Source: Tulasnella sp. 424
Taxonomy: Eukaryota; Basidiomycota; Agaricomycetes; Cantharellales; Tulasnellaceae
Assembly (NCBI GenBank): GCA_019633425.1
Contig: WSUB01000119.1
Location: 1-64,000, forward strand
Direction: 5' to 3'
Length of the DNA: 64,000 nt
The translations under genes and the position numbers were made by a program. How positions within the stretch are numbered: the first letter of the stretch is position 1; each line of letters opens with the position of its first letter. Below are positions 1 to 10,386 of the stretch, piece after piece. The notes beneath the pieces are model-generated. The model saw nothing but the letters and a program-made list of their open reading frames with translations, ran no database searches and was not told where the DNA came from.

Positions 1-174
1 GACCTCGATCTTGTACTTGTCCTCAACATACTTCTTGATCGCAACGCGACTGACACCATCTCGAGACGCAGTATCGACGATGCATTCACGAATGAGATCG
101 CGGTAAGCAGGAAGTTGAACGTTCTTGGCAGCAGGCTTGGACGAGGCCTTCTTGGAAGCGGCAGCGGTGGTCAT
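1..174 (-). CDS. Histone H1 (linker histone), partial; first exon only
   Basis: This is the 5' end of a second linker-histone gene that continues to the left of the window. The ATG is at 174-172 and the first exon ends at base 4 (GAG) before a GT donor at 3-2. The encoded 57 residues are almost the same as the start of the complete H1 gene at 4990: an Ala/Ser/Lys-rich tail (MTTAAASKKASSK) followed by the start of the H1 winged-helix domain (LPAYRDLIRECI, VSRVAIKKYVEDKYKIE). The intron sits at the same codon in both copies. It would encode a nucleosome linker DNA-binding protein. Whether the rest of this copy is intact cannot be seen. The two copies are recent or co-evolving paralogues, because even the promoter is conserved. 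Confidence 0.9.
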   Translation of the reverse strand, partial: MTTAAASKKASSKPAAKNVQLPAYRDLIRECIVDTASRDGVSRVAIKKYVEDKYKIEV

Positions 175-410
175 GGTTCAAGAACGAGGAAGGAGTTTGG
201 CAAAACAAAAATAAAAACAAGAAGACAAAAAGACGTTTGTCGAAGAGCCGTACAGATTCAGGAAGAAGGTTAAGATCTTGCTGGAGGGGCTTAACCTGAG
301 ATAGCAAGTGGCCTTGAGGGGGGAGAACCAGGAGGGGGAGTTTGGTGGTGGGAGGGAGGAAAGTCGGGAACGACAGCCTCGCCGTCACGTGCTTCTATTT
401 ACCTGGCCTT
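175..410 (-). promoter_or_regulatory. Duplicated histone H1 promoter/5' region (copy 1)
   Basis: The sequence upstream of this H1 start is nearly identical to the sequence upstream of the second H1 gene (4991-5230). Shared features include an A-rich leader, the block around AGCAAGTGGCCTTGAGGGGG, the block AGGAGGGGGAGTTTGGTGG, and a GCCTCGCCGTCACGTGCTTC block that contains a CACGTG E-box-type palindrome. The retained blocks are candidates for shared regulation of the two linker-histone genes. No transcript evidence is available; the regulatory reading is inference from conservation. Confidence 0.6.
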
Positions 411-610
411 CGGCCCGTTCTCTTTGTCGGTCTCCGTCGTATTCAGTTTGACACTCAAGGAGTTCCCGCACTTGTAAACATCAGAAAGAAAAAACATAGT
501 CGTAGGTCGTAATATCAACGTGGGTCTTATTTGAAGCGACGGACGGCGACAAATTAGCTATCCCAAAAGGATTAACCACCCAGTCGGACATCGCCTACAA
601 TTATAATATT

Positions 611-790
611 GGGCAAACACGCTGCTCTCCGTCTCGACTCTTCCTCCTCCAACGGCGCAGGCTGGACGAACACCGGAGGCTAGATAGACCACCCCGCCTA
701 ACGTACTTCCTCCAAAAATGGAGAACGAAATCAAATAGGATCCTTCATTCCATTCCCCATCTTGGCCTTGTAATTCTTCAGGACTTGCCG
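611..790 (-). pseudogene. Decayed fragment of the GH5 glycosidase gene (copy of 7430-7610)
   Basis: A stretch of more than 30 identical bases centred on TCCTCCAACGGCGCAGGCTG, plus flanking similarity, matches the middle of the GH5 gene at 7455-7500; a second block (ACGTACTTCCTCCAAAA) matches 7549-7565. Read on the minus strand it gives the GH5 segment PPVFVQPAPLEEEE, but the Gln codon just before it is changed to TAG and the sequence between the two matching blocks is shortened. It is therefore a non-functional relic. Its position upstream of an H1 gene mirrors the order H1-GH5 in the intact copy, which points to an old tandem duplication of the whole H1-GH5 block. Confidence 0.8.
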
Positions 791-1233
791 GAAAGTACTT
801 CTCCTCTTCTGCCTTCGAGAAACCTGCACAAGAAAACAAAGCCGATGGATGGGGCTTGGCGGTACGTATTAAATCCTGTGGACTCTTGAACTTATTGACG
901 GGTATATTCGAAGTTATCGTTCTCTAGCATTCTGTATACCCTTTAGAGCTCGTTAGGCCCGAGACGTCAAATAGAGGGCGTTGTACGGAGGCAGACTTAG
1001 GTTGCAGAGGGAGAGGTGGTGATTTCATCCCACGGTTGCAATAGTGCTGTGCAGGACAACAGCCTTTCACCAAGATGGGGTCATTGCCGCCCAAATCTGA
1101 TACAAAGTGGGTCGTGCTTATTTCAGATCTTATTCTTACTCATCCATCGACCATATCATTGCATGGAATCTTACAATGTAGGTTCCGAATTCAGAGCTCC
1201 CTATCTGCTCACCCTGGGCAGTCATCTGGCGCC
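791..1233. other. Intergenic, degenerate
   Basis: Faint continuation of GH5 similarity is possible up to about 830. Beyond that no gene is seen; the short open frames here lack splice signals or recognisable protein features. The right end is the presumed promoter of the F-box gene. Confidence 0.4.
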
Positions 1234-2956
1234 ATGCCAGCAACGATAGACGGGTCGGTACTCAATCCGTCACAATAGGCTGGCTTTTGCTAACTCTCTA
1301 CTGCTCCTCAGGACAGAATCGCTGTCTCGTGAAGCCACCTTGTCAGACTCCCTTATCTCTCAGACAACGGAACCGGACACCAGCCAACGGAGGGCTAGCA
1401 ACGGCTCCCTCTTCATCCACCGACTTCCGACTGAAATCTTCATACACTTGATCGCCCTGGTCCTGGCTGACCACCGTCCCGACTCTAACCCCGCGGAAGT
1501 GTACACCCGCATTGGGGAACTCAAACTCGTGTGTGTCCTATGGGCGGACAGGATCAACTCCTATCCGGGCTTTTGGAACGTGTTGACGAATCGACGCGGT
1601 CCGAGGCTTGTGTCAGCAGTTTTGAGACGAAGCCGGGCTGTCCCACTGTACGTGGAGATAATCCAGGTCCCTGTACCGGATCAAGACATCCATGCATACA
1701 TCACAGTTATCAAGTCGTACGCTCATCGGTGGACCACTTTTACTATCAACTGTTGTGGTGTCAACGAGGCGGCACTGCGTGATCTGCTACAAGTTCCAGC
1801 ACCCCAGCTCCAGAAGCTATCTATCGCCGGTTGGAGTTTCCCACCAACAACCGCCATTCAGTTATTTGGAGGTCAAGCGCCGCTTCTTCATACAGCTATA
1901 ATTACTGCTGAGGAGTGGAGTATCATTCGTCCGATCATACCTCGTCTGAAGCATCTGGTTGTGGGCCCGAATCGTTTCCCCTCAGGCCTACCGACTCAAT
2001 TGACATTCAATAGAATTATGCAAGCTCTTACCGCATCCCCGGAGATCGAAGTGCTCAAATTCTGTAACCTCCTGGGGTCTGCCCTTCTGGCAGAAGTGGA
2101 AGATTTGACAGTCCCCTCGAATCCAATTATACTAAGCCACCTCCGAAGCATTACTCTCTATGGAGTCTCTATCGAAGTAGGCTTCGGGTTCCTTACACGA
2201 ATCAGCTTCCCCCGCGACTGCGCAGTCAACATTTACGTGGACGTTATGCACAGTCCGGTATCTCCGACCGCCGTCTTCAGCATACTGTACGCACGATTCA
2301 CTCAAGTGGCCCCACTTGGCATCGATATCAAAATCAGACCATGGTGTATATGTGTTGTCCTCAGCTACGAACGGGATGGAGCAGGAAGGGTGGAGATCAC
2401 AGTCAATTGGTCGGTAACGGAGGGTCTCCGCAGAAAGGGCCTCGAGCACGTGCTGCGCCAGCTCGGTGAAGCGATCCGAGCCTCCAGCATGTCCGTTCAT
2501 CTTCGAATAGGACGGCAGGAAACGGATGGCACCTTCCCTTGCGAGACTTACAAATCGATAGTGGAGATGGTGGATGACTTCCTTCCCTCTACGACAAGAG
2601 CAAGCATCTACGGACTCCACTTGACAGAATTTATCAACTATGCAAAGTCAGGATTCGTAAATCTATCTGAACTCGTTATTGAGGAAATGAGGGTTGTTGC
2701 CCCTTGGATGCAGCTCGTCGAACTCGCCAAGTCGAGGTCGGGTCAAGCCGCAGATCCTGGGGCCCGAGTTGCGGCATTGAAGTCCATCTCGCTACCTTCC
2801 AAGGGACTGGATGAAGTAGCCAGGGAGGAGTTATCAAGAGTCGTTGGACAAGTCAATTGGACCGAAGATCCAGACGGTACGCGTTTCACTCTTCGGGCAC
2901 GAGCCGGCTGGCAAGTATTGAAGTGTTTCCCTCCCAGCCCGCTGAAGAGTTTGTAA
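1234..2956 (+). CDS. F-box domain protein (solitary)
   Basis: Two exons are proposed: ATG 1234, exon 1 to 1253, intron 1254-1311 (GTCGGT...CTCAG), exon 2 from 1312 to the TAA at 2954-2956; the join is in frame and gives about 554 residues. The open frame of exon 2 has no ATG near its start, which is why the short first exon is needed; a longer first exon from ATG 1075 is in the same frame and cannot be excluded. Near the N-terminus the protein has an F-box-like segment (IHRLPTEIFIHLIALVL, then LKLVCVLWADRI, a Leu-rich three-helix pattern with W in the last helix). The rest, about 470 residues, resembles the leucine-rich, poorly conserved C-terminal regions of basidiomycete F-box proteins. By family knowledge it would bind Skp1 and recruit a substrate to an SCF ubiquitin ligase. 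It is clearly diverged from the array at 31.6-54 kb and lies where the duplicated H1-GH5 block was broken. Confidence 0.75.
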
Positions 2957-3432
2957 TCGACCCTGGGCTCCCGAGCTCGCTTTGGTAACATTTTCAAGGC
3001 TACACTTTTCGAGCAGGAATATTGGAAGATCGAGTGTATTGAAGTCGCTTCAGGAAAAAAGGAGAAACCATAGCGTATGTCATAGCATAAAAGAAACGAT
3101 ACAAGATGTACACATCGTTCTCGACGAGGGTGCACCAGGGGTGTTAGTAGTACAATGAAGATCGTACAACCTAACCCAGAACGATGATTAACAACATAGC
3201 GAGATAACCGGGGGATGAGGAAAGCAGGGGACGAGATATCGAGAAAGAGAAGGTAGAGAGAAAAGAAGAAATAATGGTAAAGCTGATAGAGAACGAGAAC
3301 TAAAGCGCAAAACCCGGGAGAACGAGCAGACCATAATCACCATACGAGGTCGAGCCCAATCCAGAATGCCGTCTAAGGAGAGGGGTATTGTACATCGCGC
3401 AAACCAGATCGGACGACGACGTCCAAGTGCAC
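2957..3432. other. Convergent intergenic region
   Basis: Lies between the 3' ends of the F-box gene and histone H1. Only presumed 3' untranslated and terminator sequence; nothing else recognised. Confidence 0.5.
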
Positions 3433-4990
3433 TTAGGCCTTGGTAGCCTTAGAGGCAGGCTTCTTCGAGGCTGGTGCTTTAGCCTTGGAAGCGGGGGCCT
3501 TGGCTTTGGAGGCAGGAACCTTAGCTTTGGAGGCGGGCTCCTTTGCTTTGGAAGCGGGTTCCTTTGCTTTGGAAGCAGGTTCCTTTGCTTTGGAAGCAGG
3601 TGCTTTGGCCTTCGAGACGGGCTTCTTGGTCGAAGCGGGAGTCTTGGTCGAAGCCGGCGCTTTGGGAGCACTTGATGAAGGTGCCTTAGCCTTGGAGGCG
3701 GGAGCCTTGGCGGTAGACGCGGGGGCAGCGGCAGGTTCTTCCTTGACTGGGCTCTGTGGGTCGTTGACGCAGATGAGAAGCCAGCCAAACATAACGTCGG
3801 GAATTTAAGAAACGTACAACGCTTTTAGCCTTGGACTTGGTTTCGGCCTTCTTCTCAGCCTTCTTTGCTGCCTCCTTCACTTTAGCAGTCTTTGCAGCAG
3901 TGGATGGCTTCTTCTTCTTATCAGCTGCGGCAGCGGTCTAAAACAAGCATGTGCGTGAGCTCGGATCCACGCGGGCAAGGTAGACTCGCTGATTCAGTAC
4001 CTTCTTCGCAACAGCAGTGGACTTGGTCTTAGCAGGAGCTTTCTCCTTTGCTGGAGCGGCACCCCTGGTCCTGGTTGTGGTGGTCGCCTTGGTGGACTTG
4101 GTGGTAGCGGCAGCCTTGGGTTTGGTGGCAGCGGCCTATCAAAGCAGACGACGTCAGACAAATGTTGTTCATCCCGATAAGAATAGAATAGGTAATACCC
4201 TCTTCGTAGTAGCGGCCCTGGCAGTTGTAGTCTTTGCCTACACGTGTGGAGTAAGCGTGATTGGAGGAGCAGAGCGAAACAAACATTAGCACAATTACCT
4301 TGGAAGCGGCAGGTTTCTTCGCAGTAGTAGCACTCTTAGCTGCAGGTTTCTTCGTAGAAGCAGCTTTGGTGGCAGTGCCAGTGGAGGCAGCCTTGGTCGG
4401 AGCCACATTCTAGAAAGGAAGAGGTGCAGCGGAAACCGTGCCACCCTACGTTAGCCCCTCCGGAACAGCCACTAGTTGATCGAGGACAAGACCTTACCTC
4501 TTTGGATGACTTGCTCTTTGGGGCGAGCTTTATCTTGCCCGACGTTCTATAGAGAAGGAAGTGATCGAGGTTAGTCGGGTGGTGTCCATAGCGAGTGAAA
4601 GTTGGGAGGGGGTGGAGATGGCGTTGAGATGCCCTCGAACCTCCCGCAGGATACTCACCCCTTTGGCAAGACGAACTCGCCCTTCTCTGCTCCCCTCGCG
4701 ATCGCGCCATTGATGTGAGAGATAATAGTATTGGTGACCTGCATATCCATAGCATGTTAGCAGTGTATTCGTGGGGGACCAGAGCGGAAAGGCGTCGGGG
4801 GGAGGTAATCGGGACTGACCTCGATCTTGTACTTGTCCTCAACATACTTCTTGATCGCAACGCGACTGACACCATCTCGAGACGCAGTATCGATGATGCA
4901 TTCACGAATGAGATCGCGGTAAGCAGGGAGTTGAACGTTTTTCGCAGCAGGCTTGGAAGAGGCCTTCTTGGAAGCGGCAGCGGTGGTCAT
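3433..4990 (-). CDS. Histone H1 (linker histone), complete
   Basis: Eight exons join in frame: 4990-4820, 4738-4659, 4546-4498, 4409-4299, 4237-4199, 4135-4001, 3937-3818, 3753-3433 (1,026 nt, 341 residues). Residues about 20-105 form the H1/H5 winged-helix domain: LPAYRDLIRECI, SRVAIKKYVEDKYKIEV, TNTIISHINGAIARG, GEFVLPKGTSGKIKL. The remaining two thirds is a Lys/Ala/Pro/Ser tail; the last exon holds a tandem PASKAK-type heptad-like repeat (more than ten units) ending in TKA. It binds linker DNA between nucleosomes and compacts chromatin. Seven introns within a single-domain basic protein is high, and several introns lie between tail repeats. It is a paralogue of the partial H1 at 1-174 and lies upstream on the same strand relative to GH5. 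Alternative starts in frame upstream (TTG) were ignored because ATG 4990 matches the family. Confidence 0.93.
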
Positions 4991-5677
4991 GGTGTTTAGA
5001 CGAGGACGGGAGTTTGGCAAAACAAAAACAAAAACAAGAAGACAAAAAGAGGCTTGTAGGAGAGCTGTACAGCTTCAGGAGGAAGGTTAAGATGCTGTTG
5101 GAGGGGCTTAGCTTGAAATAGCAAGTGGCCTTGAGGGGGGAGAACCAGGAGGGGGAGTTTGGTGGTGGGAGGGAGGAAAGTCTGGTGCGAGTTTAGACTG
5201 GTCTTTTATAGCCTCGCCGTCACGTGCTTCTGTTTACCCAAATGCCTAATTCGACCTAACACGATCCGCAAAACACGCTGAAGCCTCCTGCTCGTTGTCA
5301 ACGTCGTCGGTCTCGGTCGCATTCGTTTCAACTCACTCGCGAATATCAATAAGAAAAAAAAAGCGAGTCGTGGGTTCGTGAATAGCTATCTAACGATTAT
5401 ACTAAGTACACAAGAAAAAGAAAATATCGAATGAATTACATATAGCTTGAAACCACCATGAAAGCGAAGAACATTGAACCATGAGCAGGGAAAAAGACAA
5501 ATTGATACAAGGGGGGAGACAAAAAAGAAAAAAAAAGTGTCGTGTCATTTTCGAAGGAGACCCATGCTGTCGTCGTCATACGTTACGCGCGCCCCCTCCT
5601 CGCGCTCATCTCCCTCTCACCACTTTGCCCACCAGGCCAAAAGCAAAAACACCCCCCACCACAACACCCGCACCTAG
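4991..5677. promoter_or_regulatory. H1 promoter (copy 2) and H1-GH5 spacer
   Basis: Bases 4991-5230 are the histone H1 upstream region shared with 175-410, including the GCCGTCACGTGCTTC block with its CACGTG core. From about 5231 to 5677 the two copies no longer match. This part is the 3' flank of the GH5 gene and contains an A-rich stretch (5483-5540); no gene is seen. Confidence 0.5.
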
Positions 5678-8600
5678 TCACATGATGGTACACCCAACAC
5701 CACCCTCGCTCCCACAACACGCCTCCCAAATGCTCGACCCTTCCTCAGCACCCTTCTTCTTCTGCCCACCACCGGTCGAGTAATCCTGACCAATCGTTCC
5801 ATTAACGACCCTCGGGATCGCCCCACCCATCCTCTTGATCTTGATCGTATACTCCACATCCCGATCCAACGACTCCGGTACAGGGTAGGACCACCGCAAG
5901 ATCTGCTTTTGAGAGTCCAGCTGCCAAGACCCGCACGACACGTCCACGGCGATCGAATACGCTTCCAGCGGGATGGTGGGTTCGTAGTGCGACGCCGAGG
6001 GAGAAAGCGGGTGCGGTTGATAACCCGACGCCGACGCTCTTCCCAATGTCAACGACGACGAAAGGATGCTGTTCACCACCGGCACGTTCTCCGATTCTGA
6101 AGCTAACGTATCGCTCCTCGACCTCGGCGGGTAGTCCTCCTTCGCACTCGAATCCGAAGCTCTCCCTCCCACCTGCGGAACGCTCTCCAAATCCTCCCAC
6201 CACTGCTTCGACGCGAAGTGCACCAACGGCAAATAAATCTCCGTCACCTGCGGGACGTACGCTTCATCCACTTTCCGATCAGGCACGTCGCCCCCGTTCA
6301 CGATGACCGTATACGTGAACTCGGCTTTCCCAATGTCGAAATCGATCGTCTTGGGTCTGCCGACCGTCGCTTGCGGGTACGGTCTCGCGAATGCCGACAC
6401 GGCCCGCGCACCGTCCGTCAGGAACGCATAGGGGTTCGCTGGAGGTGTGTACACCGGCGGAGGAGATCTTGAAGAGGAGTCGAATTCTGGGAACGAAACC
6501 GCCGATGGGTCGATATTCATCGACACCCCTCCAGCCTTGTTCGGTACCGGCGTATCTCCAAACCTCACCCCATTCCCAGTCCTCGACCTCAGCCGGTACT
6601 CATTCGCGAGCGTCAACGCGCTTCCAATCGACTCTGCTGACTCGTTCGGAGCCGACGTCAAGGCAGCGGGGGTGGCGAGTCTCGGTGGTGTGCCAGAGAC
6701 GTACGTAGGCTGAGGTTGCCGAATCGCTTCATCCGGTCCACTCGAACTTGAGGACGTCCGCGAGCGACTCATTCCAGATGGTAAGAGTTGAGCTTTCGAT
6801 GACGATGGAGTGCGCAAGTAATTCCTACTCGGTGTCATTCGCGGTGCGCGAGCTCCACGAACGTCATCGGCGGACCACAGACTGAGATCTTCCAAGTTCC
6901 ACCCATCGCCCCATTGATGGTTATTATCCTAAAGGCAAAATCCAGCACCAGTCAGCTACCGCGTAAGAACCGAGCTTATGGACATCGCCTACCGGGCAAT
7001 AGGTCCACGTAGTATAACTCATCGCGTTCGGCCCGTCCGCTCCGTTCAAACTGGCATCCAGAGCTTTGACCTGCTGCCCATAATCTCCTTTATACTTGCC
7101 ACCATCCGTGTATCCATACGCCCGCTTGCCATCCATCTCCATAGGCACGCCAATCTCTCCGATGAGCGTTGGATATGGACCCAAAATTTCGATGGGATCT
7201 TCTTTAAGGATGGACAATTGAGAGCGTAACGAGGCTCGAATGGCAGCGTTGCCGATCTTGACAGCAGCGATGGTGGTCTTGTACTTGCCGCGAAGCAAGC
7301 CTAACGCATCGGCGTTGAACCAGTTCCAGTGGCGGGTCATCAACGTGAGCCCTATGAAAGGCGACGGAGGGCTCATCAGTAACTCGAAAGAGTGTTACAT
7401 GACCTCTACGTCACACACCATCATAATAATGCGCGGAATACGCCGCCCTTCCTCTCAACTCTTCCTCCTCCAACGGCGCAGGCTGGACGAACACAGGCGG
7501 CTGGATGAACCACACCGCCTCAGGGTGCGCCTGCCTGATCCTCCGAACGTACTTCCTCCAAAACGGTCTCCAAAAATCGGGAACGAAATCCACGGGCAGT
7601 CCAGGTCCTTTCGTCTCCTCGCCATCTTGACCCAGCTTGGGATCTTTCCGCGTGAACGCAAAGTAATCCGGAATGAGAGCTTGGCCTGATGATGGCTCCC
7701 ACACGCCATGTAAAGCCCAGACGCATGTACCCAGCTCCCAATCGGAATCTCTCTTCCAGCCCCATCGTTGGTTCACTCCGTCGACTTCAGTGGAAGGTTC
7801 CGACCAGACGCTCCGTCCAGCGGGGTCGATCGTCACAGTCCCGTTCCTCGAGGGTCCCATGGCGCCGAAATCGAAATTCTCCACCGTCTGAGGTACGCCC
7901 GTCCCAAGCCTCAACGACTGAATCGGCGTAGGCGTCGGTCCCTTTTTCAGCGCCTGGTGTTTCGGAGTCTCGTTCAAGTTGGCCAGGCCCAAGAACCCTT
8001 CCCCAGGTTCGTTCATACTGTCCCACGCGAAAACGCAATCGTCGTACAGATCGCCTGCTTCTTTTATCCGATCGGCTAAGAGGCCGAACGCGGCGACGAA
8101 GTGCTGCTGCAGCCAATCTTGGATGTTTATCCCGTCGATGATGCATTTGGGTGCGTACATCCGGCCGGCGAAGAAGAGCGTCCATACGGTTTGAGATATC
8201 AGGCGGTTGTAGTTGGTACTCCAGATCATGGCTGGTAGGGATTCGGGTTCCGGTGAGGTGGGTAGAGGATATTCCGAGTGGATGATTGCGGACATGCTGG
8301 CGGAAAAATTACGGGGATTCAGGCCACAAGCCGGCAATGTCCAGTAAGGAGCACCGGATCCTCCAGAGAATCGACTCCACTGTGGTTTTGGGCATCAGTC
8401 ATGGTGGGTTGTGAGCGATGGGGGTTGTGAATGCGACTTACGACGTCCTGGTGTGGGTCCATGTAGACCCTGAAGCCGTACCTGCAAGCAGACAGGATAA
8501 TCAACACCCGCGCCACCACACTGCTAGGTCATCAGTCCACGACGAGATTTTACGCACTCTTTGATTTTGCGTAGCACTGCTACGGTGTAGTCCATGAATT

Positions 8601-9094
8601 CGTAGTCGTATTGTCGCCTAATAATAGCAAGCGCCGACGAAATGGTATCACATTCGGTCAGCACAACGCGCGATCCACACCTTGCCCGATACAAAAGGAA
8701 GCAGGAACGACGACGACCCAAAAAAAATTGGGCCAGGTTGAGAGGATAGTAAGACTTACGGTCCAGCATGTTCTAATGCCTCCCATGTAACGACGTATCG
8801 AATGACGTTGAAGCCCCATCCCCTAAGCCGTGCGAGATGGACGTCTGCAGAGCCGTCCTCCAAATTCAGGGGCCGGCCCACGAAGCTTTCCCCGCCGTTC
8901 TCAGCGGTCTCCCAGAAGTCTTCTAGTTCATAGCTTGGTCTGTCGCAGGCTGCTTTACTTGAGCCTGAGAGGTTGACGCCTCTGAGGATGAGAACTCTGC
9001 CTGTGGAGTCGAGAAAGTTGCCGTGTGCGGTATGGATGTAATGTTGCGGTACTGGTCGGTTCGTTGCCGAGGACGTCGAGGGAACTCGGGGCAT
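5678..9094 (-). CDS. GH5 beta-glucosidase of the endoglycoceramidase-related / steryl-glucosidase type (one junction not in frame)
   Basis: Exons: 9094-8760, 8617-8554, 8481-8442, 8379-7419, 7351-6993, 6928-5678 (about 1,000 residues). The N-terminus carries the family signature HTAHGNFLDSTGRVLILRGVNLSGS; then come YMDPHQDV, WSRFSGGSGAPYWTL, the acid/base motif DSMNEP, HYYDGLTLMTRHWNWFN and the nucleophile motif LIGEIGVPM, followed by a Ser-rich insert and a C-terminal beta domain of the type found in fungal GH5 glucosylceramidase/ergosteryl-glucosidase enzymes. Such enzymes hydrolyse glucosylceramide or steryl glucosides inside the cell. The last residues are CTIM, a possible CaaX prenylation box, preceded by a Cys pair. 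All joins are in frame except exon 2 to exon 3: the only GT donor after KIKEC is phase 0 while the acceptor before YGFRV needs phase 2. This is either a sequence error, an unusual splice site or a real lesion. No signal peptide is present. Confidence 0.8.
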
Positions 9095-10386
9095 GATAGC
9101 GGATTTTTGACGGCGTGTCCCCTCTGGTTAATAGATTAATAGGTGTTTCGGTAGAGTGTGGGTGTGGTGAGGGGGAGGGGAGATGGTAAGGGTAGGGAGC
9201 GTCGTAAGGAGGCTGAGGAGTGGAATCGTTCCACTTTGTTTGAGAGCTCCAGTTCCAAGACGAATTATTTGTTATGTAAGCACCCAGCCCCTGTACCATA
9301 AGCTACCGGTCGGTCAAATACCCACGTCCACAGCCGATCCCATCAGCGACGACCCGTTTCTTCTCGATAGATAAGCTAGCGAATGGATCAACGACGATAA
9401 CTATGTGCACGCATTGGGCAGACCGCCCAAACGTTTTCATCCACTGTGCTCCGATGGGTAAACCACTGCATGAGAGGCTTGCTGAGAAATTGGAAATAAT
9501 CCGGCTAACGATTGAAAAAAAAAGCCAAGGGCAAAGCTCTCCACAGTGCATGCGGAACGCATTACACAGCCATCGTGGCCACGCAATCGACGAAGAATGC
9601 AGCGGATTTGCCGCTAGTCTTCCCCAGTATGACGGCCTTCAGTCTTTGGAAGCCGCGGTAAAGCCTCGATTACCGATTGTGCACACTGCACCTCCTGCCA
9701 TGTGTGCGACAAGAGCATATGTGCAACGATATCCCATTATTGTGAGTTGCAACGTAACTTTAGGCCAACCGTCCTCAGCGGGTAACTCGGCAGCACTCGG
9801 GCTCCAAAACACCGTTCACGTTCACACACCAACTCCCTCAGCAACAACCACAGTGTATATAGGCATGAGGTTGCCGTTTCGCTCCGTATCCGCAGCGCTC
9901 GTGTACTAGTTCCGTTGTTATCCGTCAGCTTCAGCTTATTCAACCTCGTTTCGGCGTAAATGAACATCCGATATGCGGTTACAGAGCATCGTCATGACTA
10001 TCATAGAATCCTTTGTGATGACTTTGCGATTAAGGCGGAATACAAGTTATAATTAACTTGCATTTGCCTTAGTGCAAGCTTCGCAAGGCGGGGCAACAAG
10101 CGCTACGGACAAGTTTGTCCTGTGCAAGCCTGTCCAACTTTGCAATGCGCAACAGGCTGATCAACCCAACGACGGCAAGAATGTAGATCACCTGTCCTTG
10201 AAGCGGGCGCAGAGCAAGTGATTATAGCGATGTGGAAAGCAATGTAATGAAGGGGATAGCAAAAAAGAACGACATGTACAGGGTCGAAATACACAATACA
10301 ATAGATACACCATCGACCGCGAAAAGGAAAGCGTACTTGACCAAGAATAAAGGAAAGGCAGGACAAGATGACGACGGATCCACAAT
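9095..10386. other. Intergenic, 1.3 kb, no supported gene
   Basis: Upstream region of GH5 and downstream region of the coiled-coil gene. A TATA-like TGTATATAGG occurs at about 9854-9863 and a palindromic-looking GCAAG/CTTGC-rich stretch at 10060-10140, but no frame here shows protein-like composition together with splice signals. A 168-codon plus-strand frame at 9403-9909 was not accepted. Confidence 0.4.

Noticed and set aside
3388..3808. Gly/Leu/Ala-rich plus-strand frames opposite histone H1
   Set aside because: Antisense shadow of the repetitive Lys/Ala/Pro tail of H1.
5474..5783. Basic plus-strand frames at the GH5 3' end
   Set aside because: They overlap the GH5 C-terminus on the other strand and consist of A-rich and Pro/His-rich low complexity.
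9403..9909. 168-codon plus-strand open frame as a gene
   Set aside because: No family features, unusual composition with many His/Ser/Cys, no splice or promoter logic, and it lies in an otherwise degenerate interval.
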